Shown here in pieces: positions 28,403-36,752 of a stretch of DNA of 38,277 nucleotides (within the stretch, counting starts at the first letter, position 1; every line of letters begins with the position of its first letter). The notes under the pieces are model-generated. The model had not been told where the DNA came from and made no database searches. It worked only from the letters and a program-made list of their open reading frames with translations. The stretch is from positions 1 through 38,277 of IMG/VR virus record IMGVR_UViG_3300045966_000260, one strand, 5' to 3'. Position numbers and translations under genes: made by a program. The DNA is from a virus.

Positions 28403-30439
28403 ATGGCCGAGCCCGACGCCCCTTCCGGCGCTGCGGCGGCGGACCGCCAGGCGCAAGCCCGCGACCGCGAGGCCCTGTTGCGCGTGGCCCGCGCCCGCTT
28501 TCGCACCGCAGAACAGGCCGACGCCACCTGGCGCGCCCAGGCGCGGGATGATTTCGCCTTCCTCGCTGGCCAGCAGTGGCCTGACGCCGTGGAAGCGCAG
28601 CGCACCGCCGATGGCCGGCCGTGCCTCACCATCAACCAGCTGCCACAGTTTGTCCGCCAGGTGGTCAACGAAGAGCGCCAGAACCGGCCCTCTATCACCG
28701 TGCAGCCGGTGGACGATCAGGCCGACGTCGCCACCGCGGAGGTGATCGAAGGCTTGATCCGCCAGATCCAGAACGCCTCCAACGCCGATATTGCCTACGA
28801 TACCGCCGCCGACTCCGTAGCCGCCTGTGGACTGGGCTACCTGCGGGTCAACGTCCGCTACGTGGCCCCCATGAGCTTTGATCAGGAACCCACCATTGAG
28901 CGCGTGCTCAACCCCTTAAGTGTCTACCTCGATCCCACCAGTACCGAGCCCACCGGCGCCGATGCCAACTGGGCGTTTCTCGTGCAGGTCCTGGCGAAAG
29001 ATGTCTACGAAGCGCAGTACGGCCGGTTGCCTGCCGAGGCCAGCGCCTGGGAAACCACCGGGGATGCGTGGATTACCCCGGACACGGTCCGGGTGGCGGA
29101 GTATTACTGGCGCGAGTGGGAGTCCGTTCGCCTGGCCTTGCTCGCCGATGGCACGGTGCAGCGCCTGGACCAGCTGCCGGAGGGCGCCCCCGTCGTGCAG
29201 ACCCGCACGGCGCAGATCCCCAGCGTGCACTGGGCCACCATCTGCGGCTATCAGGTGCTGGAGCAGACGCGCTGGCTGGGCTCGTCGCTGCCGCTGGTGC
29301 GGGTGACCGGCGAAGAACGCCTGACCGACGAGGGCCAGCTCGACTATACCGGGGTGGTGCGCCACGCCAAGGACTCGCAGTACGCGTATGATCTGTGGGC
29401 CTCAGCCGAAGCGGAAATGATCGCGCTGGCGCCCAAGGCGCCCTTCATTTTGGCCGAAGGGCAAATCGAGGGCTATGACCAGTGGTGGGACACGGCCAAC
29501 ACCCGCAATCATGCCTATCTGCCCTATAAACCGCTGACGATTGGCGGGGTGGCGGTGCCGCCGCCGCAGCGCCAGACCCTGGAACCCCCGGTGCAGGCGA
29601 TTGCCCAGGCACGGCTGCTGGCGGCGCAGGACCTCTCGACCACCACCGGGATCTATCAGCCGCAGCTCGGGCAGCAGGGCCCGCCGGGCGAAGCCGCCAG
29701 CACCGTCTATCAGCAACGCACCCAGGGACAGCTCGGGCAGTTTCACTATCTCGATAATTTGCGCCGGAGTGTGCGGCGTGTCGGGCAGATTCTGGTGGAG
29801 TTGATCCCGAAACTCTACGACGGGCAGCGGGCGCTGCGGATTATCGGCGCCGACGACACGCTGAAGCAGGTGATCGTTGGCGCAAGCTACGTCGATCCGG
29901 TGAGCGGGCTGCCGACGCTGTATGACCTCACCGTAGGCCGGTACGATGTGGTGGTGTCCGCCGGGCCAGGCTATGCCACGAAGCGCCAGGAAGCGGTGGG
30001 CGTGCTGATGCAGCTGACGCAGGCGCTGCCGCAGGTGATGCAGTATACGGCGGACGTGCTGATCAAAAACCTCGACATGCCGGGCGGGCAGGCGCTGGCG
30101 GAGCGCCTCCAGAAGCTGCTGCCGCCGGAGCTGCAAGAGGGCAAGGAGGGCCAGCCGTCGCAGGCGCAGCAGATCCAGCAGTTGCAACAGGCGGTGCAGC
30201 AGATGACCGGGCAACTGGAAGCGCTCAACGCCTACGCGAAGCAGGCCGAGGCCGCCATGCAGGAGCTCACGCAGCGCAACAACGAGCTCGAATTGCAGGT
30301 GAAGGACAAGACGGAAGCCAACGCGCTCAAGGCCCGCGAATTGGAGATCGAGCGCGAGTACAATGTGTGGCAGATCAGCGTCAAGGAGCAGGAGCTGGCG
30401 CTGAAAGCGCAGGACGCCCGCAACGGGCAGGAGGGCTAG
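28403..30439 (+). CDS. Portal protein (P22-like)
   Basis: A 678-aa protein. Residues 30-160 (F-R-T-A-E-Q-A-D-A-T-W-R-A-Q-A, F-L-A-G-Q-Q-W, L-P-Q-F-V-R-Q-V-V-N-E-E-R-Q-N-R-P, G-L-G-Y-L-R-V) follow the P22 portal family, and the long Gln/Glu-rich helix at residues 575-678 corresponds to the P22 portal barrel. It forms the dodecameric gate for DNA at one capsid vertex and docks the gp4-like protein. Confidence 0.9.
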   Translation: MAEPDAPSGAAAADRQAQARDREALLRVARARFRTAEQADATWRAQARDDFAFLAGQQWPDAVEAQRTADGRPCLTINQLPQFVRQVVNEERQNRPSITVQPVDDQADVATAEVIEGLIRQIQNASNADIAYDTAADSVAACGLGYLRVNVRYVAPMSFDQEPTIERVLNPLSVYLDPTSTEPTGADANWAFLVQVLAKDVYEAQYGRLPAEASAWETTGDAWITPDTVRVAEYYWREWESVRLALLADGTVQRLDQLPEGAPVVQTRTAQIPSVHWATICGYQVLEQTRWLGSSLPLVRVTGEERLTDEGQLDYTGVVRHAKDSQYAYDLWASAEAEMIALAPKAPFILAEGQIEGYDQWWDTANTRNHAYLPYKPLTIGGVAVPPPQRQTLEPPVQAIAQARLLAAQDLSTTTGIYQPQLGQQGPPGEAASTVYQQRTQGQLGQFHYLDNLRRSVRRVGQILVELIPKLYDGQRALRIIGADDTLKQVIVGASYVDPVSGLPTLYDLTVGRYDVVVSAGPGYATKRQEAVGVLMQLTQALPQVMQYTADVLIKNLDMPGGQALAERLQKLLPPELQEGKEGQPSQAQQIQQLQQAVQQMTGQLEALNAYAKQAEAAMQELTQRNNELELQVKDKTEANALKARELEIEREYNVWQISVKEQELALKAQDARNGQEG

Positions 30440-30442
30440 GGG

Positions 30443-30670
30443 ATGCTCCCTGGCGAATATCGCGAACAGATGGCCTACGATGTGCAGCATGGCTGCCTCA
30501 TCGCCAGTGCGACGTACTGGCCCGCCCCGGGGCGGCTGTGTCCTGCCTATCAGGCGCATGAGGTGTTGGCGGACTGGCAGGCCGACGATCCGGCGTACTG
30601 GGCGCAGGCGCTGGCACGATGCCGGGCGGCCCTGTGGGAGACGGTGGCGACGCAAGCCCTCCGCAACTGA
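30443..30670 (+). CDS. Small hypothetical protein
   Basis: A 75-aa protein three bases after portal. It is rich in Tyr, Trp and Ala (Y-R-E-Q-M-A-Y-D-V-Q, W-Q-A-D-D-P-A-Y-W-A-Q-A-L) and helical at the end. No family is recognised. It is probably co-translated with portal. Confidence 0.6.
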   Translation: MLPGEYREQMAYDVQHGCLIASATYWPAPGRLCPAYQAHEVLADWQADDPAYWAQALARCRAALWETVATQALRN

Positions 30671-30689
30671 GACGAGGGAGGAGGGCCGT

Positions 30690-30875
30690 ATGCTCCTGTG
30701 GCTGGGGGACTGGCTGGGGTGGCTGGGATGGTATGCCCTGGTGCTGGGCGGCTGGTGGGGCTGGTGGCGGGCGCATCAGCGGGCGACGCGGCTCGACCGC
30801 GAGCTGACGCGGATGGCGCACAGCCTGCGGTATCCCGACCGCAGCACGGGGCAGGCGGACCGGCCAAAGGCTTGA
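30690..30875 (+). CDS. Small Trp-rich membrane protein
   Basis: A 61-aa protein with GGAGGAGG upstream. Residues 2-28 form a Trp/Gly/Leu-rich membrane segment (L-G-D-W-L-G-W-L-G-W-Y-A-L-V-L-G-G-W-W-G-W), followed by a basic tail. It lies in the head-gene operon, and its stop codon lies inside the -35 box of the next promoter. It is a possible holin candidate, unproven. Confidence 0.6.
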   Translation: MLLWLGDWLGWLGWYALVLGGWWGWWRAHQRATRLDRELTRMAHSLRYPDRSTGQADRPKA

Positions 30876-30900
30876 CAAGTGGCGGAGGGTATTGTCTACT
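30872..30900 (+). promoter_or_regulatory. Sigma70-like promoter before structured RNA
   Basis: TTGACA (30872-30877), 17 bases, TCTACT (30895-30900). The TGA stop of the upstream gene is inside the -35 box. Start of transcription is expected near 30907. Confidence 0.65.
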
Positions 30901-30906
30901 TAGCCC

Positions 30907-31001
30907 CACAACTTTCTGTGCTCCCGACGCCTAGCTAGCGTGGGCTGAGCACACACCCTGCAAGGGCCAACGGTACCGGTACTGCCGTTGGCCCTTTTTT
31001 T
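30907..31001 (+). ncRNA. Candidate phage small RNA
   Basis: Between promoter and terminator lies a structured 95-nt unit. Its first hairpin is TGTGCTC/GAGCACA (30917-30923/30947-30953) with inner ACGC/GCGT and loop CTAGCTA; the second is the terminator. No ORF with a ribosome site fits inside. It could be a free small RNA or an attenuated leader of the scaffold-coat operon that starts at 31076. Confidence 0.55.
30962..31001 (+). terminator. Rho-independent terminator
   Basis: AAGGGCCAACGG (30962-30973) pairs with CCGTTGGCCCTT (30985-30996), 11-base loop, then a run of seven T. It separates the terminase-portal block from scaffold and coat. Confidence 0.9.
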
Positions 31002-31075
31002 GTGCTCGCAAGCGCAGAAGCCCGTCCGCCTGGCGGGTCATCCAGGCGGCCCACGCCTCGTAGGAGCGTTATCCT

Positions 31076-32059
31076 ATGCCGATCACCGTCACCGAACCCG
31101 GCCCCGATGGCACGCCGCAGATCGTGGCGGAGCCGTCCCCCGACCCGGCTGCGCCCCCTCCTGGTGAGGCGGGCTCGCCTGGCGCGTCAGCCCCGCCCGA
31201 TCCATCACCGGCTGCGCCTCCTCCTGGAGAGGAAGCACCTCCCGAGTCAGCCCCGGCCCGCCCTGGAGACCCATCCAGGGACGTCCCAACAGAATCCCCG
31301 GAGGACGAGGACGACGAGGCGCCTGGTATCCCGAAAGGGGTGCAACGCCGCATTGACCGCTTGACGCGCCAGCGCGAGGAAGCGCGGCGGGAGAGTGCGG
31401 CCATCAAGGCCCGCCTGGAGATGCTCGAACAGGGCTACCGCCGCCCACCGCAGGACCCGGCTCCCGTGCCCTTGCACCAGCAACCGGAACCCCGCGAAGA
31501 GGACTATCCCTCGCAGCAGGAGTGGTTCAAAGCTGTGCGGGACTGGGACAAAGCCCAGCTCAAGGCCGAACTGGCCCGCGAGCAGTACGAAGCCCGGCAG
31601 CGTCAGGCCCAGGAAGCGCAGCAGGCCCGCTTGGTGGAGCAAGCCACCGCGGCGCGCCAGAAGTACGCCGATTTCGACACGGTGCTCGACCGCTTGAGCA
31701 CGATCGCGACCGCCCCGGCGCTGGATGCCTGCGTGCACGAGAGTGACGTAGGGGCTGAACTCGCCTACTACCTGGCGCAGCACCCCGAGGAGATCACGCG
31801 CTTAAACGACGTGGCGCGCCATGGCCCGCGGGCCATGGCGCGCGAGATCGGCAAGCTCGAAGCGCGGCTCACCAGTCCGAGCAACGGCACCAGTCGTCCG
31901 ACCCCTCCGACCCCCAAACCTGCCCCCCCGACGCCCTTGAGTGGCGCCGGCAGTCCGGGCACGCGACTCCTGACGGACATGAGCGAGGAGGAAATCAGCG
32001 CCATGTCGCAGCGGGAATTTGAGGTGCTCTATAAGAGCCAGTTCCCGGGGTCGCGCTAG
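31076..32059 (+). CDS. Scaffolding protein
   Basis: A 327-aa protein with TAGGAG upstream, directly before the coat gene. The first 85 residues are a Pro/Ala/Glu-rich disordered stretch. Residues 86-210 are a charged coiled coil (R-R-I-D-R-L-T-R-Q-R-E-E-A-R, Q-Y-E-A-R-Q-R-Q-A-Q-E-A-Q-Q-A). The last 60 contain a Pro/Thr linker and a short helical end (M-S-E-E-E-I-S-A-M) that probably contacts coat. Composition, size and position match phage scaffolds, which guide prohead assembly and leave before packaging. Confidence 0.8.
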   Translation: MPITVTEPGPDGTPQIVAEPSPDPAAPPPGEAGSPGASAPPDPSPAAPPPGEEAPPESAPARPGDPSRDVPTESPEDEDDEAPGIPKGVQRRIDRLTRQREEARRESAAIKARLEMLEQGYRRPPQDPAPVPLHQQPEPREEDYPSQQEWFKAVRDWDKAQLKAELAREQYEARQRQAQEAQQARLVEQATAARQKYADFDTVLDRLSTIATAPALDACVHESDVGAELAYYLAQHPEEITRLNDVARHGPRAMAREIGKLEARLTSPSNGTSRPTPPTPKPAPPTPLSGAGSPGTRLLTDMSEEEISAMSQREFEVLYKSQFPGSR

Positions 32060-32080
32060 GAGGATGAGGAGAGTGTCACC

Positions 32081-33301
32081 ATGCCGAACACCTTACTGAC
32101 GATAAGCCTCGTGACCCGCCGGGCCCTCGCCATACTCCGCAACAATTTGAAGATGGCGAGCCAGGTCAACCGGCAGTATGACAGTCAATTCGCGCAGGCG
32201 GGCGGGAAGGTGGGAGCGACCATCAATATCCGCGTGCCAGCGCGCTTTACCGTCCAGAACGGCCCGAGCGTGACCCCGCAGGATTATATCGAGACCTCGA
32301 CGCCGCTCACTATCCAGTGGCAACCCGTGGTCCCGGTGCAATTCACCAGTGCCGAACGCGCCCTGTCCCTCGACGATTACAGCCAGCGGGTGCTGGAGCC
32401 GGCCATTGCGACGCTGGCCAACGACGTGGACCGGAAAGTGCTCGAACTCTATAGCAGCGTGTGGAACTCGGTGATGGTGGACACCACCAGTACGGACACG
32501 CTCTTTCAATCCTATATGAACGCCGGGGCGCTGCTCGATGAGAGCGCCGCGCCGCGCGATCGCTTCCGCTCGGTGGTGATTGGCCCGCGCCAGCAGGCCA
32601 GTGCCGTCAGCGCCTTTAAGGGCTTGTTCCAGTCGAGCGAGCAAATTGCTAACCAGTACGAGACCGGCACGATGGGGCTCATGGGCGGCTGGCGCTGGTC
32701 GATGGATCAGAACGTGGTCGCGCACACGACCGGCCCCTATGGCGGCACGCCGCAGGTGGACGGCGCCACCCAGACCGGCGCGACGCTCTTGACCAAGGGC
32801 TGGACCGCGGCCGCCGCGTTGCGGGTTAAAAAGGGCGACGTCTTCACCATCGCCGGCGTCTATAGCGTCAATCCGCAGAACAAGCAATCGACCGGCCAGT
32901 TGCAACAGTTCGTGGCCACGGCCAACGCGAGTTCGGGGGCGACGGGCCTGGCGTCCATTGCCATCCAGCCCTCCATCACCGTGACTGGACCGTACCAGAC
33001 GGTCTCCAATAGCCCGGCGGATAGCGCGCCGATTACCATGCTGGGGACGGCCAGCACGGCCTATGTGCAGGGGCTGGCGTTCCACCGCGATGCCTTTACG
33101 TTGGCCACGGTGGACCTGGATTTGCCGTCGCAGAGCGCGGAGGCCAGCCGCGCCACGGATGACCAGCTCGGGGTGAGTCTGCGCATCACGCGGCAGTGGG
33201 CGGCCTTAAGCGATCAGTGGATTACCCGCTGCGAACTCCTCCATGGGGAGAGCGCCTGCAGGCCTGAGTGGGCCGTGCGGATGTGGCAGGCCCTGGTGTA
33301 G
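32081..33301 (+). CDS. Major capsid protein (P22 coat-like)
   Basis: A 406-aa protein, 21 bases after the scaffold gene. The N-terminus (T-L-L-T-I-S-L-V-T-R-R-A-L-A-I-L-R-N-N-L, then Y-D-S-Q-F, K-V-G-A-T-I-N-I-R-V-P) and V-Q-F-T-S-A-E-R-A-L-S-L-D-D-Y-S are typical of the P22 gp5 coat family with HK97 fold. A central insertion region and a C-terminal W-I-T-R-C-E-L follow. It builds the icosahedral head. Confidence 0.9.
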   Translation: MPNTLLTISLVTRRALAILRNNLKMASQVNRQYDSQFAQAGGKVGATINIRVPARFTVQNGPSVTPQDYIETSTPLTIQWQPVVPVQFTSAERALSLDDYSQRVLEPAIATLANDVDRKVLELYSSVWNSVMVDTTSTDTLFQSYMNAGALLDESAAPRDRFRSVVIGPRQQASAVSAFKGLFQSSEQIANQYETGTMGLMGGWRWSMDQNVVAHTTGPYGGTPQVDGATQTGATLLTKGWTAAAALRVKKGDVFTIAGVYSVNPQNKQSTGQLQQFVATANASSGATGLASIAIQPSITVTGPYQTVSNSPADSAPITMLGTASTAYVQGLAFHRDAFTLATVDLDLPSQSAEASRATDDQLGVSLRITRQWAALSDQWITRCELLHGESACRPEWAVRMWQALV

Positions 33302-33346
33302 GGAGATCTGAGGCGGGAGGAGCGCTCCCGCCCATGGAGACGTCTC

Positions 33347-33646
33347 ATGCCCGACTATCCGTCGTCCTATCCGTCCTATCGTTTCTACGCCGATGGCCGC
33401 CAGGTCGTCGTCCAGAACCAGGCCGAGTGTGACGCCCTGGCGCCGGGGCATGCTGGGAGTCCCGCCGGTCCCTTCCCCGAGGCCGAGGACCTCTCCGAGG
33501 CGAGCGGGCTCCCCGCCGAGGCGCCGCAGGAGGAGACCCGCGCACAGGCCCGGGCGATGCGGGAGAGTGGCAGCACGCAGCGCGAGATTGCCGAGGCGCT
33601 GGGGGTGTCAACGACCACCGTGCGGCGCTTGCTGGGAGAGCCATGA
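33347..33646 (+). CDS. Small HTH-containing protein in head region
   Basis: A 99-aa protein. The N-terminal 40 residues are Tyr/Pro/Ser-rich; the middle is acidic and disordered. The C-terminal 30 (R-A-M-R-E-S-G-S-T-Q-R-E-I-A-E-A-L-G-V-S, then T-V-R-R-L-L) form a helix-turn-helix like those of resolvases and Fis-type proteins. DNA-binding domains are unusual between coat and tail genes. It may be a head completion protein or a late regulator. Confidence 0.65.
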   Translation: MPDYPSSYPSYRFYADGRQVVVQNQAECDALAPGHAGSPAGPFPEAEDLSEASGLPAEAPQEETRAQARAMRESGSTQREIAEALGVSTTTVRRLLGEP

Positions 33647-33647
33647 C

Positions 33648-34376
33648 ATGCCCACCACCGCCCGCGCCCTCATCGCGTCGACGTTGCGCCTGCTGGGCGT
33701 GCTGGCCTCGAACGAGCCGCCGACCGCCGAGGAAGCCTTCGATGCCTTGCAGACGCTCAATCAGCTCGTGGACTCGTGGAGCAATGAGCGGCTCACCATC
33801 TACGCCATCCAGCGCCTGGACGTGCCCTTGATCGTCGGGCAGGCGCTGTATACCTGGGGGGTGCCAGGCGGCATGATCGCCCAGCCGCGCCCGCTGCAGG
33901 TGGAGGGCGCCGTGCTCTCCCTCACCGGGCAGGACATGGAATGGCCGCTCACCGCATCCAGCCAGGCGGAGTATCAAGCGCTGGCGCAGAAGGGCCTGAG
34001 CAGCCTCTACCCGCAGCTCTGGCAGTACACCCCGACGTACCCGCTGGGGGAGTTGCGGGTGTGGCCGGTGCCGCAGGAGGCACACGTCCTGGGGCTATTC
34101 CCGTGGGTGCCTTTGAGGCGGTTTGCGTCACTCGATACGGAGCTGACGTTTCCGCCGGGGTATGAGCGAGCGTTACGCTTCGGCCTGGCGCTCGATCTCG
34201 CGGTGGAGTATGGCCGCGAGGCGTCCACCGCACTCGTCGGGGCGTTTGCGCAGGCGTTTTCCGCGATCAAGCGCACCAATACGGTCGTGCCGACCCTGGG
34301 CCTGGACCCGGCGCTGAGCGGCCGGCAGGCCGGGGAGTGGGACGCCAGCAGCGGCCAGTATGTGTGGAGGCGGTGA
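33648..34376 (+). CDS. P22 gp4-like head-tail adaptor
   Basis: A 242-aa protein starting at ATG 33648. The N-terminus (A-R-A-L-I-A-S-T-L-R-L-L-G-V-L, E-A-F-D-A-L-Q-T-L-N-Q-L-V-D-S-W) and F-P-P-G-Y-E-R-A-L-R-F-G-L-A-L-D-L-A fit the P22 tail accessory factor gp4 family, which binds under portal to close the head. The gene overlaps the next by one base (TGATG). Order coat-gp4-gp10 matches P22. Confidence 0.85.
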   Translation: MPTTARALIASTLRLLGVLASNEPPTAEEAFDALQTLNQLVDSWSNERLTIYAIQRLDVPLIVGQALYTWGVPGGMIAQPRPLQVEGAVLSLTGQDMEWPLTASSQAEYQALAQKGLSSLYPQLWQYTPTYPLGELRVWPVPQEAHVLGLFPWVPLRRFASLDTELTFPPGYERALRFGLALDLAVEYGREASTALVGAFAQAFSAIKRTNTVVPTLGLDPALSGRQAGEWDASSGQYVWRR

Positions 34377-35809
34377 TGGAGTTTCCTTTCTGCGGGCCAT
34401 CATATCGCTCACGAAGCCTGGACGTCAGTCCAGACAGAACCATCAATCTGTTCACCGAGGTCTGCGCCAGCGGCGTGAGTCCCCCGACGCTGGCCCTGTA
34501 CGGCATCCCGGGCTTGCGGCGGCGCGCGCCGGCGGCGGCGGGGCCGATTCGCGGCCTGTATACCTCGACCACCGGGCGCGTCTTCGTCGTGGCCGGGCCG
34601 ACCCTGTACGAACTGTTCAGCGCCGGGCCCCTGGTGGCGCGTGGCACGCTGCGCTCCAGCACCGGCATCGTCTCCCTGGCCGATAATGGCCTCCTGCTGG
34701 CCCTCGTCGATGGCACCCAGGGGTATGGCCTGACCCTGGCGACGAACGCCTTCAGCGCCACGGAAGACCCCGATTTTCGCCCCGGCCGCACCCTCGGCTT
34801 TTTGGACGGCCGCTTCGTCTGGGACGTGGCCGGCACCGGGCAGTACCAGTGGAGCGAGCTGTACAGTCCGAGTGTCGACAGTCTCGCGTTTGCCACCGCC
34901 GAAGCCCGCGCCGATCCGCTCGTCGGGCTGCTCGTCGATCACCGCGAGCTGTGGCTCTTTGGCACGCAGACGACCGAAGTGCTCTACTCGACCGGCGATC
35001 CCTTCACGCCCTTCCAGCGGCTGCCGGGCGGGCTGATCGAGGTGGGGAGTGTGGGGCCGTATGTGGCGCGCTCGCTCGATAACCAGGTGTTCTGGGTGAC
35101 GAGCAGTCCACGCGGGCACGGCGCCGTGGTGCAGGCGCGGGGCTATCAGCCGCAGCGCATCTCGACGCCGCCGGTGGAGTGGGTCTTGAGCCAGTCGAAA
35201 AAGCTCCACGAGGCCGTCGGCATGACCTATGTGCAGGAAGGCCACAGTTGGTACGGCCTGTACGTGCCCGACCTGGACACCTCGTGGTGGTATGATCTGA
35301 CCACGCAGCACTGGGCGGAACGGGGCACGCTGTTTGCCAACAGTCTCCGGCTCCCGGAGCCGGACCCGGTGTGGTATCCGTGGCGCCCATACCTGCACAC
35401 GTTTGCCTTTGGGCAGCATCTGGTGGGCAGTTGGGAGGACGGCACGCTGTACACCATGGACCCGACCTGCTACACGGACGACACGTATCCGCTGGTGCGC
35501 CAGCGCGTCATCCCGGTGCTGCGGCAGGAGCAGGAATGGCTGTTTGTCCAGCGGCTGCGCGTGCTCATGGAGACCGGGGTCGGCCTGGACGGCGGGGTGG
35601 TGCCAGGGAGTGACCCGCAGGTCATGCTGCGGCTCAGTCGAGACGCCGGCCACACCTGGGAGAATGCCCGCTGGGCGACGGCGCACCGCCAGGGCCAGTA
35701 TGGCCGGACGGTCGAGTGGCGGCGGCTGGGGAGGGCGCGGCAGCTCGTGGCGGAAGTGACCGTGAGTGATCCGGTGCCCGTGGCGTTTCTTGGCGCGTCG
35801 ATTGCGTAG
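34376..35809 (+). CDS. P22 gp10-like tail hub (packaged DNA stabilisation protein)
   Basis: A 477-aa protein starting at ATG 34376. The N-terminal Y-R-S-R-S-L-D-V-S-P-D-R-T-I-N-L-F is the signature of the P22 gp10 family, followed by a beta-propeller-like body with repeated strands (G-Y-G-L-T-L, L-W-L-F-G-T-Q-T-T-E-V) and a C-terminal domain. It extends the tail tube after gp4, holding the packaged DNA. Confidence 0.9.
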   Translation: MEFPFCGPSYRSRSLDVSPDRTINLFTEVCASGVSPPTLALYGIPGLRRRAPAAAGPIRGLYTSTTGRVFVVAGPTLYELFSAGPLVARGTLRSSTGIVSLADNGLLLALVDGTQGYGLTLATNAFSATEDPDFRPGRTLGFLDGRFVWDVAGTGQYQWSELYSPSVDSLAFATAEARADPLVGLLVDHRELWLFGTQTTEVLYSTGDPFTPFQRLPGGLIEVGSVGPYVARSLDNQVFWVTSSPRGHGAVVQARGYQPQRISTPPVEWVLSQSKKLHEAVGMTYVQEGHSWYGLYVPDLDTSWWYDLTTQHWAERGTLFANSLRLPEPDPVWYPWRPYLHTFAFGQHLVGSWEDGTLYTMDPTCYTDDTYPLVRQRVIPVLRQEQEWLFVQRLRVLMETGVGLDGGVVPGSDPQVMLRLSRDAGHTWENARWATAHRQGQYGRTVEWRRLGRARQLVAEVTVSDPVPVAFLGASIA

Positions 35810-35818
35810 GAGATCCTG

Positions 35819-36391
35819 ATGCCCACGACCTTAGCCCCGGTGCTCCTGCAAACCCCGGTGGTCGAGCGCGAGACCTTGCGCTTGACCCGTGGATGGCTCG
35901 CCTGGTTTCAACAGTCCTATGAACGGCAAGGGGGCCATGAATCCGCCACCAACACCGAGTTAGCGGGGGGCGTCCTGCTCAATGCCGGGCATATTACGCA
36001 GGTGGAAGACGATCTCGGCAGTACGAACACCACCGTGGCCGGGCTGGAAGCGGAACTCACGGCGCTCCAGGCGTCGTTCCTCCAGCTCGCCGCCGACGTC
36101 GAGGCCCTGACCGCGCGGGTGACGACGCTCGAAGGCCGGGTGGAGGCGTTGGAGACCAGCCAGAGCGACCAGGAGACCCGGCTTGAGGCGCTGGAGGCTT
36201 GGCGTGCGGCGGTGGTGGCCGGCTTGCCGGCGGTGGTCAGCGTGACCGCGCTGCCGACGTTGACGGATGCCCCGGCGAGTGCGGATGCCCTCCGGGACAA
36301 TCTCACCAGTGCCTGGGAAGGCGTGGTCGAGACGAATGATGCCGGGCTGGCCACGGCGGTCAATGCCGTGCGCGCGGCGTTGGCGGCCTAG
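35819..36391 (+). CDS. Coiled-coil tail protein, needle candidate
   Basis: A 190-aa protein starting at ATG 35819 with AGGAG upstream. After a helical start, residues 60-125 form a regular heptad coiled coil (L-E-A-E-L-T-A-L-Q-A-S-F-L-Q-L, V-T-T-L-E-G-R-V-E-A-L-E), and the C-terminal domain is Ala/Thr/Val-rich. In P22 the gp26 tail needle, a trimeric coiled coil, follows gp10, so I infer a needle or plug. It ends just before a hairpin and heptamer element. A short fibre is another possibility. Confidence 0.55.
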   Translation: MPTTLAPVLLQTPVVERETLRLTRGWLAWFQQSYERQGGHESATNTELAGGVLLNAGHITQVEDDLGSTNTTVAGLEAELTALQASFLQLAADVEALTARVTTLEGRVEALETSQSDQETRLEALEAWRAAVVAGLPAVVSVTALPTLTDAPASADALRDNLTSAWEGVVETNDAGLATAVNAVRAALAA

Positions 36392-36500
36392 CCCACCGGC
36401 TGGCGCCGGTGGGTGTCATTGGTCATTGGTCCCTTGTCCTTTGCAAGGGACAAAGGACGAAGGACAAAGGACAACCGGCGAAGCCGGTGGACAAAGGACC
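36392..36500 (+). repeat. Heptamer array D with two palindromes
   Basis: Starts with CCCACCGGC/GCCGGTGGG (9-bp hairpin, 36392-36413) right after the needle-candidate stop. Then TCATTGG twice, TCCCTTG and TCCTTTG meet inverted CAAGGGA, AAAGGAC and GAAGGAC units at a TTGCAA centre. A second hairpin ACCGGC/GCCGGT (36474-36488) follows, and ACAAAGGACC runs up to the ATG at 36501. The hairpins could act as a terminator. It replaces a normal intergenic region. Confidence 0.85.
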
Positions 36501-36752
36501 ATGGTGCACATCTGGCACTTGCTGGAGCAGGCTGGCGTGCGCTGGAGTCGGAACGAGCGCGAGCGGCGGTTGTTTCACGTGTGCGTGCAGGTCCAGGCGC
36601 GGCTGATCGAACGCTATCCAGACTATACCGTGCCGCAGGTGCATGTCGTGCCGGAAGCCCTGGTGGACGAGGTGAAGGAGATGCTGGATGAAGTACTTTT
36701 TGCAGTTGGCATCAGGCATTCACGTGCAGCCAGCGCTTTTATCCGTCTATAG
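36501..36752 (+). CDS. Small hypothetical protein starting at the repeat edge
   Basis: An 83-aa protein. ATG 36501 is the first base after the heptamer element; the AAAGGA two bases upstream is close for a ribosome site. It is mostly helical (R-N-E-R-E-R-R-L-F-H-V-C-V-Q-V-Q, then V-D-E-V-K-E-M-L-D-E-V-L). Its last 65 bases overlap the hydroxylase gene, so the true stop or the gene itself is uncertain. Function unknown. Confidence 0.5.
   Translation: MVHIWHLLEQAGVRWSRNERERRLFHVCVQVQARLIERYPDYTVPQVHVVPEALVDEVKEMLDEVLFAVGIRHSRAASAFIRL

Noticed and set aside
28004-28456. Minus-strand frames opposite portal and neighbours
   Set aside because: Shadows of well-supported plus-strand head genes.
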